Source: Pseudarthrobacter albicanus
Lineage (GTDB): Bacteria > Actinomycetota > Actinomycetes > Actinomycetales > Micrococcaceae
Reading direction: 5' to 3'
Assembly: GCF_018224015.1 (NCBI RefSeq)
Contig: NZ_JAGPOT010000048.1
Span: 1 to 52,492 of the forward strand
Length of the DNA stretch: 52,492 nt
The notes under the pieces were generated by a model. That model did no database searches. It was given only the letters and a program-made list of their open reading frames with translations, and was not told the origin of the DNA. This document shows, piece after piece, positions 1 through 7,262 of the stretch (positions are counted from its first letter, which is position 1; each line of letters opens with the position of its first letter). The translations under genes were made by a program, and so were the position numbers.

Positions 1-903
1 CGGGGCCACACCGGGCGGAGGGCCCAGGACGGCAGCGGGCGGCTGGAGGTCAAGTTCGGCGTCGCTGAGGTTGGTCCGGATATGGCGCAGTTCGGACAGC
101 AGCGTGTTCCCGTCGACGGGACGCTTGTCGGGATCGTTGGCGGTGCACCACTGCACGAGTTCATCGACCTCGGCCGCCAGCCCGGGCACGTGTGCCGAGG
201 CGGCGCCCACGCTGGAGTTCACGTGCTGGTAGGCGACCTGGATGGGGACCTCGCCGTCGAACGGCTGCCGGCCGGTGATCATCTCGTAGAGCATGATCCC
301 CACCGAATAGATATCGCTGCGGGCATCGGCCTGCTTGCCCAGGACCAGCTCGGGGGAGAGATACGCAACGGTCCCGATCAGCGCTCCGGTGCTCGTCGAC
401 GCCGAGATGGCGCGCGCGAGTCCGAAGTCGCCGAGCTTGATCCGGCCGTCGTCGGCGATCAGCACGTTCTCCGGCTTGATATCCCGGTGGATCAGGCCCG
501 CGGTGTGGGCCGCGCCGAGCCCTTCGATGACGGGGTCGATCAGGGCCAGGGCGAGCCGCGGCGAGAGGGCGCCCTTGCCGTTGATGACGTCGCGCAGCGT
601 ATGGCCCTTGATGTACTCCATCACCAGATAGGCGAGCCGGCCGTCCTCGCCCTGGTCAAGGACGCCCACGACGTGCGGGTGGGAGAGCCTGGCCGCGGCT
701 TTGGCTTCGCGGCCGAGCCGGTCCAGGAACTGGGGATCATCGGCCAGATGGGGATGCAGGACCTTCAGCGCGACCTCGCGCTCGAGCCGCCGGTCGGTGG
801 CCAGATAAACGGTGGACATCCCGCCGCGGGCCAGCCTGGACTGAACCAGGTACCGGTGATCCACCAGGGTTCCAACGAGAGCGTCCGACGCGTTTTCCTG
901 CAC
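1..903 (-). CDS. Serine/threonine protein kinase, PknL/PknB type (partial, N-terminal 301 aa)
   Basis: This is a Hanks-type kinase whose C-terminus lies outside the window, so a transmembrane segment or PASTA repeats cannot be judged. The visible part is a full kinase domain: a Gly-rich loop near residues 25-33 (ARGGMSTVY), the ATP-binding lysine K47 in VALK, the catalytic HRD at 139-141 followed by IKPEN, the Mg-binding DFG at 159-161, and an activation segment ending in SPE. The GTG start at 903 is chosen because a TAGGAT box sits six bases upstream and the strong terminator of the LysM gene lies just beyond it. The nearby Rv2175c-like gene and polyprenyl synthase mirror the M. tuberculosis pknL locus. 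That makes this the probable PknL orthologue and the small DNA-binding protein its probable substrate; both are inferences. Confidence 0.93.
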   Translation of the reverse strand, partial: MQENASDALVGTLVDHRYLVQSRLARGGMSTVYLATDRRLEREVALKVLHPHLADDPQFLDRLGREAKAAARLSHPHVVGVLDQGEDGRLAYLVMEYIKGHTLRDVINGKGALSPRLALALIDPVIEGLGAAHTAGLIHRDIKPENVLIADDGRIKLGDFGLARAISASTSTGALIGTVAYLSPELVLGKQADARSDIYSVGIMLYEMITGRQPFDGEVPIQVAYQHVNSSVGAASAHVPGLAAEVDELVQWCTANDPDKRPVDGNTLLSELRHIRTNLSDAELDLQPPAAVLGPPPGVAP

Positions 904-909
904 TGTACA

Positions 910-915
910 ATCCTA
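910..915 (-). promoter_or_regulatory. -10 box TAGGAT of a leaderless kinase transcript
   Basis: On the minus strand TAGGAT is followed by exactly six bases and then the GTG start of the kinase, which places the transcription start at the start codon. No convincing -35 is visible. Confidence 0.5.
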
Positions 916-930
916 GTCGCTGCACGGAAA

Positions 931-961
931 CGGGCCCGGATCGACTTGCGATCCGGGCCCG
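931..961 (-). terminator. Terminator of the LysM transglycosylase gene
   Basis: A perfect 13-base stem (CGGGCCCGGATCG and its complement) with a 5-base loop. Read on the minus strand it is followed by a short T run. It separates the LysM gene from the kinase and implies that the kinase has its own promoter. Confidence 0.85.
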
Positions 962-1015
962 TGGCCTGCGTTCGGGGCGGCTGCGTCCCAGGACATCCGC
1001 CGCGGCGCCGGGTCC

Positions 1016-2377
1016 TTAGAACGTGCGCTGGTTGGCCTTGATGGAGGCGACGTAGCTCTTGGTGTCCTCGTACATCCCGTACTTGCTGACGGAGTACTGG
1101 CCCTGGTAATAGCCTGCGATGGCGGTGTCCTGGTCCTTGCTGGTCAGGACCAGCTGCCGGATGATGGCGACGCCGGCAGTGGCGTTGTCGTAAGGGTCCA
1201 GCAGGTTCAGCTGGCGCCCCACCAGATCGGAGGCCCATTGGCCTGAGGACGGGATGACCTGCATGGTGCCGATTGCGTTGGCCGGGGACACGGCGCGCTG
1301 GTCGAAACCGGATTCCTGAAGGGCGAAGGCCAACGCCAGGGACGGGTCCACGCCCATGCGGCGGGCCGTGTCCGCGACGATCGACTTCATCTGCGCGCGG
1401 CTGGGGACCGGCGAGGCGTTGAGCAGGGCCTTGTTCTCATTGGCCGAGCTGACCACGGCGGCAGGGTAGGTGAACCCGAGGAATGTGCTCGGCACCAGCT
1501 GCGTCGGCGCGGCAGCGGGCTGGCTGGACGCCGGTGCGATGGAGATCCCCGCGCCGGGGATGGCCAGCTTCTGGCCGGGGTAGATGATGCTGCTCATCGT
1601 GAGCCGGTTGGCCGAGAGGACGTCGGAGAGTCTGACACCGTTCCTGGCGGCGATGCCCGAGAGGGTGTCGCCGGATTTGATCGTGTAGGAGCCGGAGCTG
1701 GCGGAAGCCGGGGCTGCAGTGACTGCCGGAGCCGGTGCGGCCGGAGCGGCTGGGTCGGCGCCGATGCTGACCTTCTGGCCGGGGTAGATGATTGAGCCCA
1801 TATTGAGCCCGTTCCAGCCGAGCACCTCCGAGAGCCTGACGCCGTGGCGGGCAGCGATGGCGCTGAGCGTGTCGCCGGACTTCACTGTGTAGACGCCACC
1901 GGCGTCGGCGGCCGGTGCTGCGGGGGCGCCCGGCTGGGGGGCCGGAGCTGCTGCCGAGCCGTTGAGCTTGATCTTCTGCCCGGGGTAAATGATGGTGTTG
2001 GCCTGCAGGTTGTTCAGCTTCAGGACTTCGCCGGTAGCGAGGCCGAACCTGCCGGCAATGCCACTGATCGTGTCGCCGCGGACGATCGTGTAGTCCGCCG
2101 GAACCGGGGCCAGGAAGGGCTGGAACGCGGCCGGAATGGCGGCCGAAACGGACGCGGCGGGGATCAGCCCCGCTTTCAGCGACTTTTCGATACCAGCCTG
2201 TACCTGCGCGCGCATGGCTGCCGCGAGGGTCGCCGGGATAGCACGGGGACGGGGCTCGGCCGCCGCAGGCTGGGCGAGCGCCAAAGAGGAAAGCACGACG
2301 GCGGGAAGCGCCGCCGTCGTCGCGGCAATCATCGGCAGGCTGTGCCTCGAATTGGGCTTTGGCGAACGTGTCGTCAT
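1016..2377 (-). CDS. Secreted triple-LysM lytic transglycosylase
   Basis: A predicted exported peptidoglycan-cleaving enzyme of 453 residues. A basic N-terminus and hydrophobic stretch end near residue 40 (AQPAAA), consistent with a signal peptide. Three LysM repeats follow at about 96-139, 163-206 and 231-273, each starting Y-T-(I/V)-x-x-G-D-T and ending IIYPGQK, separated by Ala/Pro linkers. A C-terminal SLT domain at about 325-453 has a probable catalytic glutamate E355 (ALQESGF) and the GTMQV motif at 370-374. The ATG at 2377 is preferred over upstream starts because GAGGA lies 9 bases before it. The gene sits between a PknL-like kinase and that kinase's presumed DNA-binding substrate. 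A 9-base-spaced repeat array lies upstream (2442-2482). The true role may be wall turnover at division or resuscitation. Confidence 0.92.
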   Translation of the reverse strand: MTTRSPKPNSRHSLPMIAATTAALPAVVLSSLALAQPAAAEPRPRAIPATLAAAMRAQVQAGIEKSLKAGLIPAASVSAAIPAAFQPFLAPVPADYTIVRGDTISGIAGRFGLATGEVLKLNNLQANTIIYPGQKIKLNGSAAAPAPQPGAPAAPAADAGGVYTVKSGDTLSAIAARHGVRLSEVLGWNGLNMGSIIYPGQKVSIGADPAAPAAPAPAVTAAPASASSGSYTIKSGDTLSGIAARNGVRLSDVLSANRLTMSSIIYPGQKLAIPGAGISIAPASSQPAAAPTQLVPSTFLGFTYPAAVVSSANENKALLNASPVPSRAQMKSIVADTARRMGVDPSLALAFALQESGFDQRAVSPANAIGTMQVIPSSGQWASDLVGRQLNLLDPYDNATAGVAIIRQLVLTSKDQDTAIAGYYQGQYSVSKYGMYEDTKSYVASIKANQRTF

Positions 2378-2441
2378 GGGAAAGATCCTCATCTCAGCGG
2401 CAAACGCTGCGGGTCGAGCCGGCATTACTCCTGATACCAGT

Positions 2442-2482
2442 GTGACAGAAGTTATTGCTGTTACAACTGTGATGCATGTGAA
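2442..2482 (-). promoter_or_regulatory. Five-copy 9-base repeat array, candidate MtrA operator
   Basis: On the plus strand GTGAC, GTTAT, GTTAC, GTGAT and GTGAA begin at 2442, 2451, 2460, 2469 and 2478, an exact 9-base period. Read toward the LysM gene, the units are TTCAC, ATCAC, GTAAC, ATAAC and GTCAC. MtrA of actinobacteria is known to bind 9-base direct repeats of GTCACA/GTAACA type and to control cell-wall hydrolase genes. The assignment to MtrA is inference. Confidence 0.55.
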
Positions 2483-2651
2483 TCTTTCATGAATTCGCCA
2501 TTGGCACAAGGACTCTTCGGCATTCCGTTAACAACGGCTCACGAAGCGGCGTCGCCGGCCACCACCGGCCAGCGCCGGCCAGCGCCGTCCGCCGCCGGTC
2601 CGACGCAGGTCCGACTAGGCGCGGGGGCCTCCGCCATGGCAATCTTGATCC

Positions 2652-3005
2652 GTGAGTAATGTAGAAAGCCTGGTGGGCGAATGGCTGCCCCTTCCCGATG
2701 TTGCACAGCTTCTGAACGAACCAATTACGAAGGTTCATGCGCTCCTGGATGAACGCGCGCTGGCTGCATTGCGGGTCGGCGACCGGCGTATTCGCTGCGT
2801 GCCGGCGGCTTTCATCCAGGACGGTCACGCCGTGGAGAGCCTTAAGGGGACCATTATTGTCCTCGCGGACGCCGGTTATTCGGATGAGGAACTCATTACC
2901 TGGCTGTTTACGCAGGATGACTCCCTGCGCGGCCGCCCGATCGATGCCCTCCGGGAAGGACGCAAGACGGAAATCCGCCGCCGGGCACAGTCCCTGGCCT
3001 GGTAG
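2652..3005 (+). CDS. Rv2175c-family DNA-binding protein
   Basis: A 117-residue protein matching the small winged-helix family typified by M. tuberculosis Rv2175c, which binds DNA and is phosphorylated by PknL. The N-terminal part (residues 9-50, GEWLPLPDVAQLLNEPITKV) reads as a helix-turn-helix. The C-terminal part (GTIIVLADAGYSDEELITWLF) is the conserved family tail. The GTG at 2652 is the first usable start, because an in-frame TGA lies six bases upstream. It is shorter than Rv2175c (about 146 residues) and lacks the N-terminal extension holding the known phospho-threonine, so phosphorylation by the adjacent kinase would need another site. A weak CAATCT box lies six bases before the start. 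Confidence 0.85.
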   Translation: MSNVESLVGEWLPLPDVAQLLNEPITKVHALLDERALAALRVGDRRIRCVPAAFIQDGHAVESLKGTIIVLADAGYSDEELITWLFTQDDSLRGRPIDALREGRKTEIRRRAQSLAW

Positions 3006-3041
3006 GGCCTCCCGAAGAGAGTATTCCCTGCATTTCCGCCG

Positions 3042-3074
3042 GGCCGCGCACAGCGGATGATGTTGTGCGCGGCC
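3042..3074. terminator. Bidirectional terminator between convergent genes
   Basis: A perfect 11-base stem (GGCCGCGCACA with its complement) and an 11-base loop in the short gap between the converging Rv2175c-like and polyprenyl synthase genes. There is no T run, as is common in high-GC genomes. Confidence 0.7.
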
Positions 3075-3113
3075 GGTGGTCCATGGGGGCACGAAATCCA
3101 CGTCAGGCGGTTC

Positions 3114-4208
3114 TCAGGCGGCGCGGCTGACCGTGGCCTCGGCGAGCCTGCGCAGTGCCGTCTTGGGCAGCTCCGCCAGCTCCAGGAGGTCCAGTGCGGC
3201 GAAGGCCGCCCGCCCGAACTCCTCAATGAGTACCTCCGTGGCCTGGAGGGCACCGCAGTCGACGATGATGCGCCGGATCTCCTCGACGTCGGCGTCGCTG
3301 AGTTCCGGGCTGCCCAGCTTCGCGTCAAGGAACGCTGACTCGGCCGGTGAGGCCTGGTCCAGTGCGAAGGCCACCAGGACGGTCCGCTTGCCCTCGCGCA
3401 GATCGTCCCCGGCAGGCTTCCCGGTGGTGACGGGATCGCCGAAGACGCCCAGCACGTCGTCCCGCAGTTGGAACGCCTCGCCGAGGGGCAGTGCAAAGGC
3501 CGAATAGCCGCGCAGCAACTCCTCGGGCGCGCCGGCCAGGGCGCCGCCCAGCGCCAGCGGATGCTCGGTGGAGTACTTGGCCGACTTGAAACGGATGATG
3601 GACTGGGCCCGGCTGACCGCCCCCGCGCGGTCCCGCATCGGCCCGGCGACTTCTTCGAGGATGTCGAGGTACTGTCCGGCCATGACTTCCGCGCGCATCA
3701 GGTTGAAGATGAGCCTGGCCTGGCTGCCCGAGGCGGCCCGCCGGCCGATTTCCGTGAAGGATTCCTCGCTGAAGGACAGGCAGAGATCACCGGTCAGGAT
3801 GGCGGCGGCATGGCCGAACCGCTCCCTGTCCAGCGCCCAGCCCTGGTTTTCGTGCAGTTCGCTGAAGCGCCGGTGCACGCTGGGGCCGCCCCGGCGGGTG
3901 TCCGAGCGGTCGATGATGTCGTCATGGATGAGGGCCGCCGCCTGGAACAGTTCCAGGGCCGAGCCGGCCGTGACGATCTCGCCGGCATCGGCCTCGCCGC
4001 CGGCGCCGCGCCAGCCCCAGTAGCACATGAGCGCCCGCAGCCGTTTCCCGCCCGTCACGAGGTTCGAGATGGATCCCATCAGCGGATCGATGTCCTGCGA
4101 GATGGCGGACATGACAGCCTGCCGGCTCGTCAGGAAATCGGTGAGCTTGCCGGCGACGGCGGCCACATAGGCGCTCTGCTCCAGGCGCAACTGTTCAGCG
4201 AGGGTCAC
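3114..4208 (-). CDS. Polyprenyl diphosphate synthase (trans-isoprenyl type)
   Basis: A 364-residue all-trans prenyl diphosphate synthase that condenses isopentenyl diphosphate with an allylic primer. The first aspartate-rich motif is HDDIID (D96, D97, D100), followed by RRGGPSVH. The second is the degenerate DDVLGVFGD in the C-terminal half, with GKPAGDDLREGKRT after it. Product length (geranylgeranyl or longer) cannot be told from sequence alone. The position matches M. tuberculosis idsA2 beside pknL. The GTG start at 4208 overlaps the stop of the upstream lipoprotein gene by four bases (GTGA), so the two are probably translationally coupled. Confidence 0.92.
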   Translation of the reverse strand: MTLAEQLRLEQSAYVAAVAGKLTDFLTSRQAVMSAISQDIDPLMGSISNLVTGGKRLRALMCYWGWRGAGGEADAGEIVTAGSALELFQAAALIHDDIIDRSDTRRGGPSVHRRFSELHENQGWALDRERFGHAAAILTGDLCLSFSEESFTEIGRRAASGSQARLIFNLMRAEVMAGQYLDILEEVAGPMRDRAGAVSRAQSIIRFKSAKYSTEHPLALGGALAGAPEELLRGYSAFALPLGEAFQLRDDVLGVFGDPVTTGKPAGDDLREGKRTVLVAFALDQASPAESAFLDAKLGSPELSDADVEEIRRIIVDCGALQATEVLIEEFGRAAFAALDLLELAELPKTALRRLAEATVSRAA

Positions 4209-4738
4209 TTGACGGACTCGGCAGCGACGTTCGCCCCGATGGTGAAGGTGGAGACCCCCGCAGTCTCCATGACGGCAATGTTCACCGTCTCATTGTCGCC
4301 GCGGAGGAAATCCTTGGACGGTATTGTGCCCACTGTTTCTCCGGGGACGGCCTTGAAACCCTGGGCCTCAAGCTCGGTCGTATAGAACGCGAGGACCGCG
4401 GCGGCCGGCGAAGCGATGCTGCCGACCAGGGCCGCCGTCGCGGGCACCGTGGTCTTGTCAAAGCTGCTCGAAACGACCTTGGCGCCGGGCATCAGCGGCA
4501 GGAGCTTCTGCGGGAAACCGGAGACGACGGCGCCGACCGTGGCCGAGGTGCCCGGTTGCGCCGAGGGGCTGGGAGGTGCCGTGGTGGAGGACTCCGCGGT
4601 GGAGGGAGCGGCCGCCGTCGAGGACGATGCCGGCGACGAAGTCCCGGGGCCGGCGGGCGTGCACGCGGCAACGCCCAGTAACGCGCCGGCTGCCAGCACG
4701 GCTGCTGCGGCCCGTTTGTGCTCTCCAAAAACCTTCAC
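4205..4738 (-). CDS. Putative lipoprotein of unknown function
   Basis: A 177-residue protein with a short basic N-terminus (MKVFGEHKR), a hydrophobic stretch and a lipobox ending VAAC at residues 23-26. It is probably lipidated and anchored outside the membrane. A Ser/Thr/Pro/Ala-rich spacer at about 28-65 leads to a folded C-terminal domain that I do not recognise. The start is GTG at 4738, preceded by GGAGGAAAG. It overlaps the polyprenyl synthase by four bases, so the two share an mRNA. It may be the positional counterpart of mycobacterial lipoproteins of this locus, but no clear sequence match is visible. Confidence 0.8.
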   Translation of the reverse strand: MKVFGEHKRAAAAVLAAGALLGVAACTPAGPGTSSPASSSTAAAPSTAESSTTAPPSPSAQPGTSATVGAVVSGFPQKLLPLMPGAKVVSSSFDKTTVPATAALVGSIASPAAAVLAFYTTELEAQGFKAVPGETVGTIPSKDFLRGDNETVNIAVMETAGVSTFTIGANVAAESVK

Positions 4739-4800
4739 AGGGACTTTCCTCCATGGTGTTGACGCCGGATTCAGCCTCCAGTTTAGTCAGTCCCGGGGCC

Positions 4801-4806
4801 TAGGAT
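4801..4806 (+). promoter_or_regulatory. -10 box TAGGAT of a leaderless dinB transcript
   Basis: TAGGAT is followed by seven bases and then the GTG start of dinB at 4814. The divergent lipoprotein gene begins 75 bases away, so this short gap must hold both promoters. TAAACT on the opposite strand (4780-4785) may be the other -10. Confidence 0.5.
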
Positions 4807-4813
4807 TGAAGTC

Positions 4814-6100
4814 GTGGGACCGGACGCAGATAAAGCAGCAGTTACAGCAGCAGATACGGCAGCAGATCGGCAGGGGACCGGGCAGCCAGTCGAGCGGCTC
4901 GCTGAAGCACGGATCCGGGAGCTCCGGCGGAGCAGCATCATGCATGTGGACATGGACGCCTTCTTTGTCTCCGTGGAGTTGCGCAGCCGTCCGGAACTGC
5001 GGGGCAGGCCCGTGATCGTGGGCTACCCGGCGGACCGTTCCGTGGTGCTCTCCGCCTCCTACGAGGCCAGGGCTTTCGGCATCAAGTCCGCGATGCCCAT
5101 GGTGGTGGCGGCACGGATGTGCCCCTCCGCCGTCATCATCGAACCCCGCCACAAGCTGTACTACGAGGTGTCCGGCCAGATCATGGCCATCTTCGGTTCC
5201 ATCACCGAGCTCGTCGAGCCGCTGAGCGTCGACGAGGCCTTCCTCGACGTCGGGGGAGCCATCCGGCGGCTCGGCCCGCCGCGGGACATCGGCGAGCTGA
5301 TCCGCAGCCGGGTCCAGCGCGAACTGGGCATCACCGCATCGGTCGGGATCGCGGCCAGCAAGTTCGTCGCCAAGATCGCATCGACCCGCTGCAAGCCGGA
5401 CGGCCTGCTGCTCATCGGCCCTGATGAGACCGTGCCATACCTGCACGGCCTTCCGGTCAGTGCCCTGTGGGGCGTGGGCGCCAAGACCGTCGAGGTGCTG
5501 TCCAGGATGGGGATCCGGACGGTGGCCGACGTCGCCGCGTCACCCCTTCCCTCGCTCCGGAAAGTCCTTGGCGCCTCGGGGGAACACGTCTACCGCCTGT
5601 CGTGGGGGATCGACCCCCGCCCGGTGACCCCGGTCCGGCTGGAAAAGAGCATCGGCGCGGAAGAGACCTTCGCCATCGACACGGCCGACGAGGCACTGCT
5701 GCACAGGGAGCTGCTGCGGCTTTCGCACCGGACGGCGGAACGGCTCCGCGGCGCGGGCCTGCACGCCCGGACAGTGGCGCTCAAGCTGCGCTACGCGGAC
5801 TTTTCCACCATCACCCGCAGCCGCACCGTGAGCACCCCGATCGACAGCGCGCAGCTGCTCTATGCCGTGGCCGTGCAGCTCCTCGAGTCCGTCGGGGACC
5901 GGCCGATGACCGTGCGCCTCGTGGGCATCAGGGCAGAACAACTGGAAGAGGCAGCCCAGGCACCCCTGCAGCTCAGCCTGGACCGCCGTGACGACAACTG
6001 GCGGGCCGCGGAACAGGCCCTGGACCGGGTGACGCAAAAATTCGGTTCCAAATCGGTGCTTCCGGCCCGGCTCCTGGACCCCGGGAGCAGTTCCGGCTGA
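4814..6100 (+). CDS. dinB: DNA polymerase IV (Y-family translesion polymerase)
   Basis: A 428-residue error-prone polymerase for bypass of damaged templates. The palm motif HVDMDAFF supplies D46 and D48, and SVDEAFLD supplies D140 and E141. Steric-gate and finger elements (SYEARAFGIKSAMP) follow the first motif, then the thumb with helix-hairpin-helix (LWGVGAKTVEVLSRMGI) and the little-finger domain. Near the C-terminus PLQLSLD resembles a beta-clamp-binding peptide. The N-terminus has about 40 extra residues rich in Ala and Asp before the catalytic core. The GTG start is supported by a TAGGAT box seven bases upstream, although a later start cannot be excluded. No LexA box is visible. Confidence 0.95.
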   Translation: MGPDADKAAVTAADTAADRQGTGQPVERLAEARIRELRRSSIMHVDMDAFFVSVELRSRPELRGRPVIVGYPADRSVVLSASYEARAFGIKSAMPMVVAARMCPSAVIIEPRHKLYYEVSGQIMAIFGSITELVEPLSVDEAFLDVGGAIRRLGPPRDIGELIRSRVQRELGITASVGIAASKFVAKIASTRCKPDGLLLIGPDETVPYLHGLPVSALWGVGAKTVEVLSRMGIRTVADVAASPLPSLRKVLGASGEHVYRLSWGIDPRPVTPVRLEKSIGAEETFAIDTADEALLHRELLRLSHRTAERLRGAGLHARTVALKLRYADFSTITRSRTVSTPIDSAQLLYAVAVQLLESVGDRPMTVRLVGIRAEQLEEAAQAPLQLSLDRRDDNWRAAEQALDRVTQKFGSKSVLPARLLDPGSSSG

Positions 6101-6420
6101 CCCGGCCGCCGCCGTTTCCGCCGCCCTGTGCCGCCGCGGCCGGGCTGTGTCCACGGGGGCGCCGGCCGACACGTGCGAAGGAAACAACAGCGTCTTTCAG
6201 AACAGGGCCGGACAAACTATCCTTATTTATACGTAGGTTTAGAACGACTGGATCGAACGTTCGGACTACGGCGTGGCCAGCTGAACACCCCGCACGGGAC
6301 CGTGGAACCGCCCCTTTCGGCCAATGACGGCGAATGGGAACCACTCGGGAAACCGGGACGTTATGGGTTTAGGCACAGGTCACGTCAAGTCTGGACGTTG
6401 GCCGACTTAAGGAGGTCGTG
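6101..6420. other. Gene-free interval between dinB and the DUF3040 gene
   Basis: About 320 bases without a convincing gene. It begins with a hairpin at 6101-6144 (9-base stem, long loop) that may end dinB transcription. A markedly AT-rich patch at about 6216-6245 follows, then a perfect 10-base palindrome CGAACGTTCG at 6254-6263. AAGGAGGT at 6409-6415 serves the next gene. The promoter was not located with confidence. Confidence 0.6.
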
Positions 6421-6792
6421 ATGCCGCTCTCGGAGCACGAACAGAAGTTGCTGGAGCAACTTGAGAAGCAGCTGAATGAGGACGATCCCAAGTTCGCCAG
6501 CTCGATGGGTTCGGACCCCGGGCGATCGTGGTCCACCCGCCATCTGGTCATTGGCGTCCTTGCCGGCCTGGCAGGAATCGGGCTGCTGCTGGCCGGCGTC
6601 TGGATGCAGATAATCCTCGTCGGGGTACTGGGCTTTGTGGTGATGGGCGCCGGCGTGTACTTCGCCACGATGCGCAGTTCAACGATCGGCAGGTCCAAGG
6701 CCGCAGGGGGCCGGAAACCAGGCAAGCCCAGGAGCTCGTTCATGAGCAACCTCGAGCAGCGCTGGGACGAGCGGCACCGCGGGGAATCCTGA
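6421..6792 (+). CDS. DUF3040 small membrane protein
   Basis: A 123-residue protein of the actinobacterial DUF3040 family, recognised by its opening PLSEHEQKLLEQLEKQL and the nearby DPKFAS. Two adjacent hydrophobic segments lie at about 40-61 and 62-83, probably spanning the membrane as a hairpin. A basic tail follows. The ATG at 6421 is preferred over GTG at 6418, since AAGGAGGT ends six bases before the ATG. Members commonly lie just upstream of mraZ in actinobacteria. A function is not known; the location suggests an envelope role. Confidence 0.9.
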   Translation: MPLSEHEQKLLEQLEKQLNEDDPKFASSMGSDPGRSWSTRHLVIGVLAGLAGIGLLLAGVWMQIILVGVLGFVVMGAGVYFATMRSSTIGRSKAAGGRKPGKPRSSFMSNLEQRWDERHRGES

Positions 6793-6868
6793 CGCTTCCG
6801 GACTGTTCCGCGGCCACGGCAGTTCCGCCCTCCATTTTCCACCACCCGGCACGCCGGGAGGCCAGCCT

Positions 6869-6890
6869 GAGACCCGCTTCGGCGGGTCTC
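6869..6890 (+). terminator. Terminator after the DUF3040 gene
   Basis: A perfect 9-base stem GAGACCCGC/GCGGGTCTC closed by a TTCG tetraloop, followed by a weak T-rich stretch. Confidence 0.85.
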
Positions 6891-6975
6891 GTGCTGTTTA
6901 ACCGCCCATTTGTGAACGGCCTGACGCCCTTTGTGAACCGCGCCTAAGCCCGCCGGCGATCCGGGACAGGCCGGA

Positions 6976-7024
6976 CGGCGGCGCCCGAAGAGTCGGCGGC
7001 GCCCGAAGCCCCCGGCGGCGCCCG
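6976..7024 (+). repeat. Short direct repeat, three copies of CGGCGGCGCCCG
   Basis: Copies begin at 6976, 6994 and 7013. The first two extend to CGGCGGCGCCCGAAG. Spacing is 18-19 bases. No function is evident. Confidence 0.7.
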
Positions 7025-7166
7025 GCGCCGTTCACGGCTGCCCGGCGAGGACGGGGCGGCGGCCAAAATCCCTCCACTTGGACCCCCCTTCCCTACTTCG
7101 CCGCCATTGCGCGGAATGCCGGGCCTGAATCTCCCATGGATCGGCGCAAATAAAGCCCGGATGTCG

Positions 7167-7210
7167 TTGACTGTGGAGGGATGTGGAGTAATGTGGAGGG
7201 CGTAAGAGGG
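7167..7210 (+). promoter_or_regulatory. mraZ promoter with MraZ operator boxes
   Basis: TTGACT (7167-7172) and TAATGT (7189-7194) form a promoter with a 16-base spacer. Three copies of TGTGGAG begin at 7172, 7182 and 7192, an exact 10-base period, and overlie the spacer and -10. A degenerate fourth unit (7201-7210) may continue the series. Tandem G-rich boxes of this kind before mraZ are the known autoregulatory MraZ sites, so binding here should repress the cluster. Confidence 0.8.
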
Positions 7211-7262
7211 TAGTGGCAGCACAGGGGACGTTGGCCTTGCTAGAACAGACGGGTGGTGGGCC

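Larger units (their letters stand above)
6793..7262. other. Gene-free interval upstream of mraZ
   Basis: This 470-base interval holds the DUF3040 terminator, a GC-rich triplicated motif at 6976-7024, an isolated inverted MraZ-like box CCCTCCAC at 7070-7077, and the mraZ promoter with its operator at 7167-7210. I see no coding sequence supported by a ribosome binding site and plausible protein composition. Confidence 0.7.

Noticed and set aside
2378..2651. A c-di-AMP (ydaO-type) riboswitch before the LysM gene
   Set aside because: Such riboswitches often precede wall hydrolase genes in actinobacteria, but the conserved core sequences and stems are not visible; the region instead holds 9-base direct repeats.
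6254..6263. A LexA (SOS) box near dinB
   Set aside because: CGAACGTTCG has no four-base spacer between the GAAC and GTTC halves and lies after dinB, so it does not fit the actinobacterial SOS box.
6128..6421. A 97-codon plus-strand frame before the DUF3040 gene
   Set aside because: It has no ribosome binding site, no recognisable domain, and runs through the leader and Shine-Dalgarno of the DUF3040 gene.
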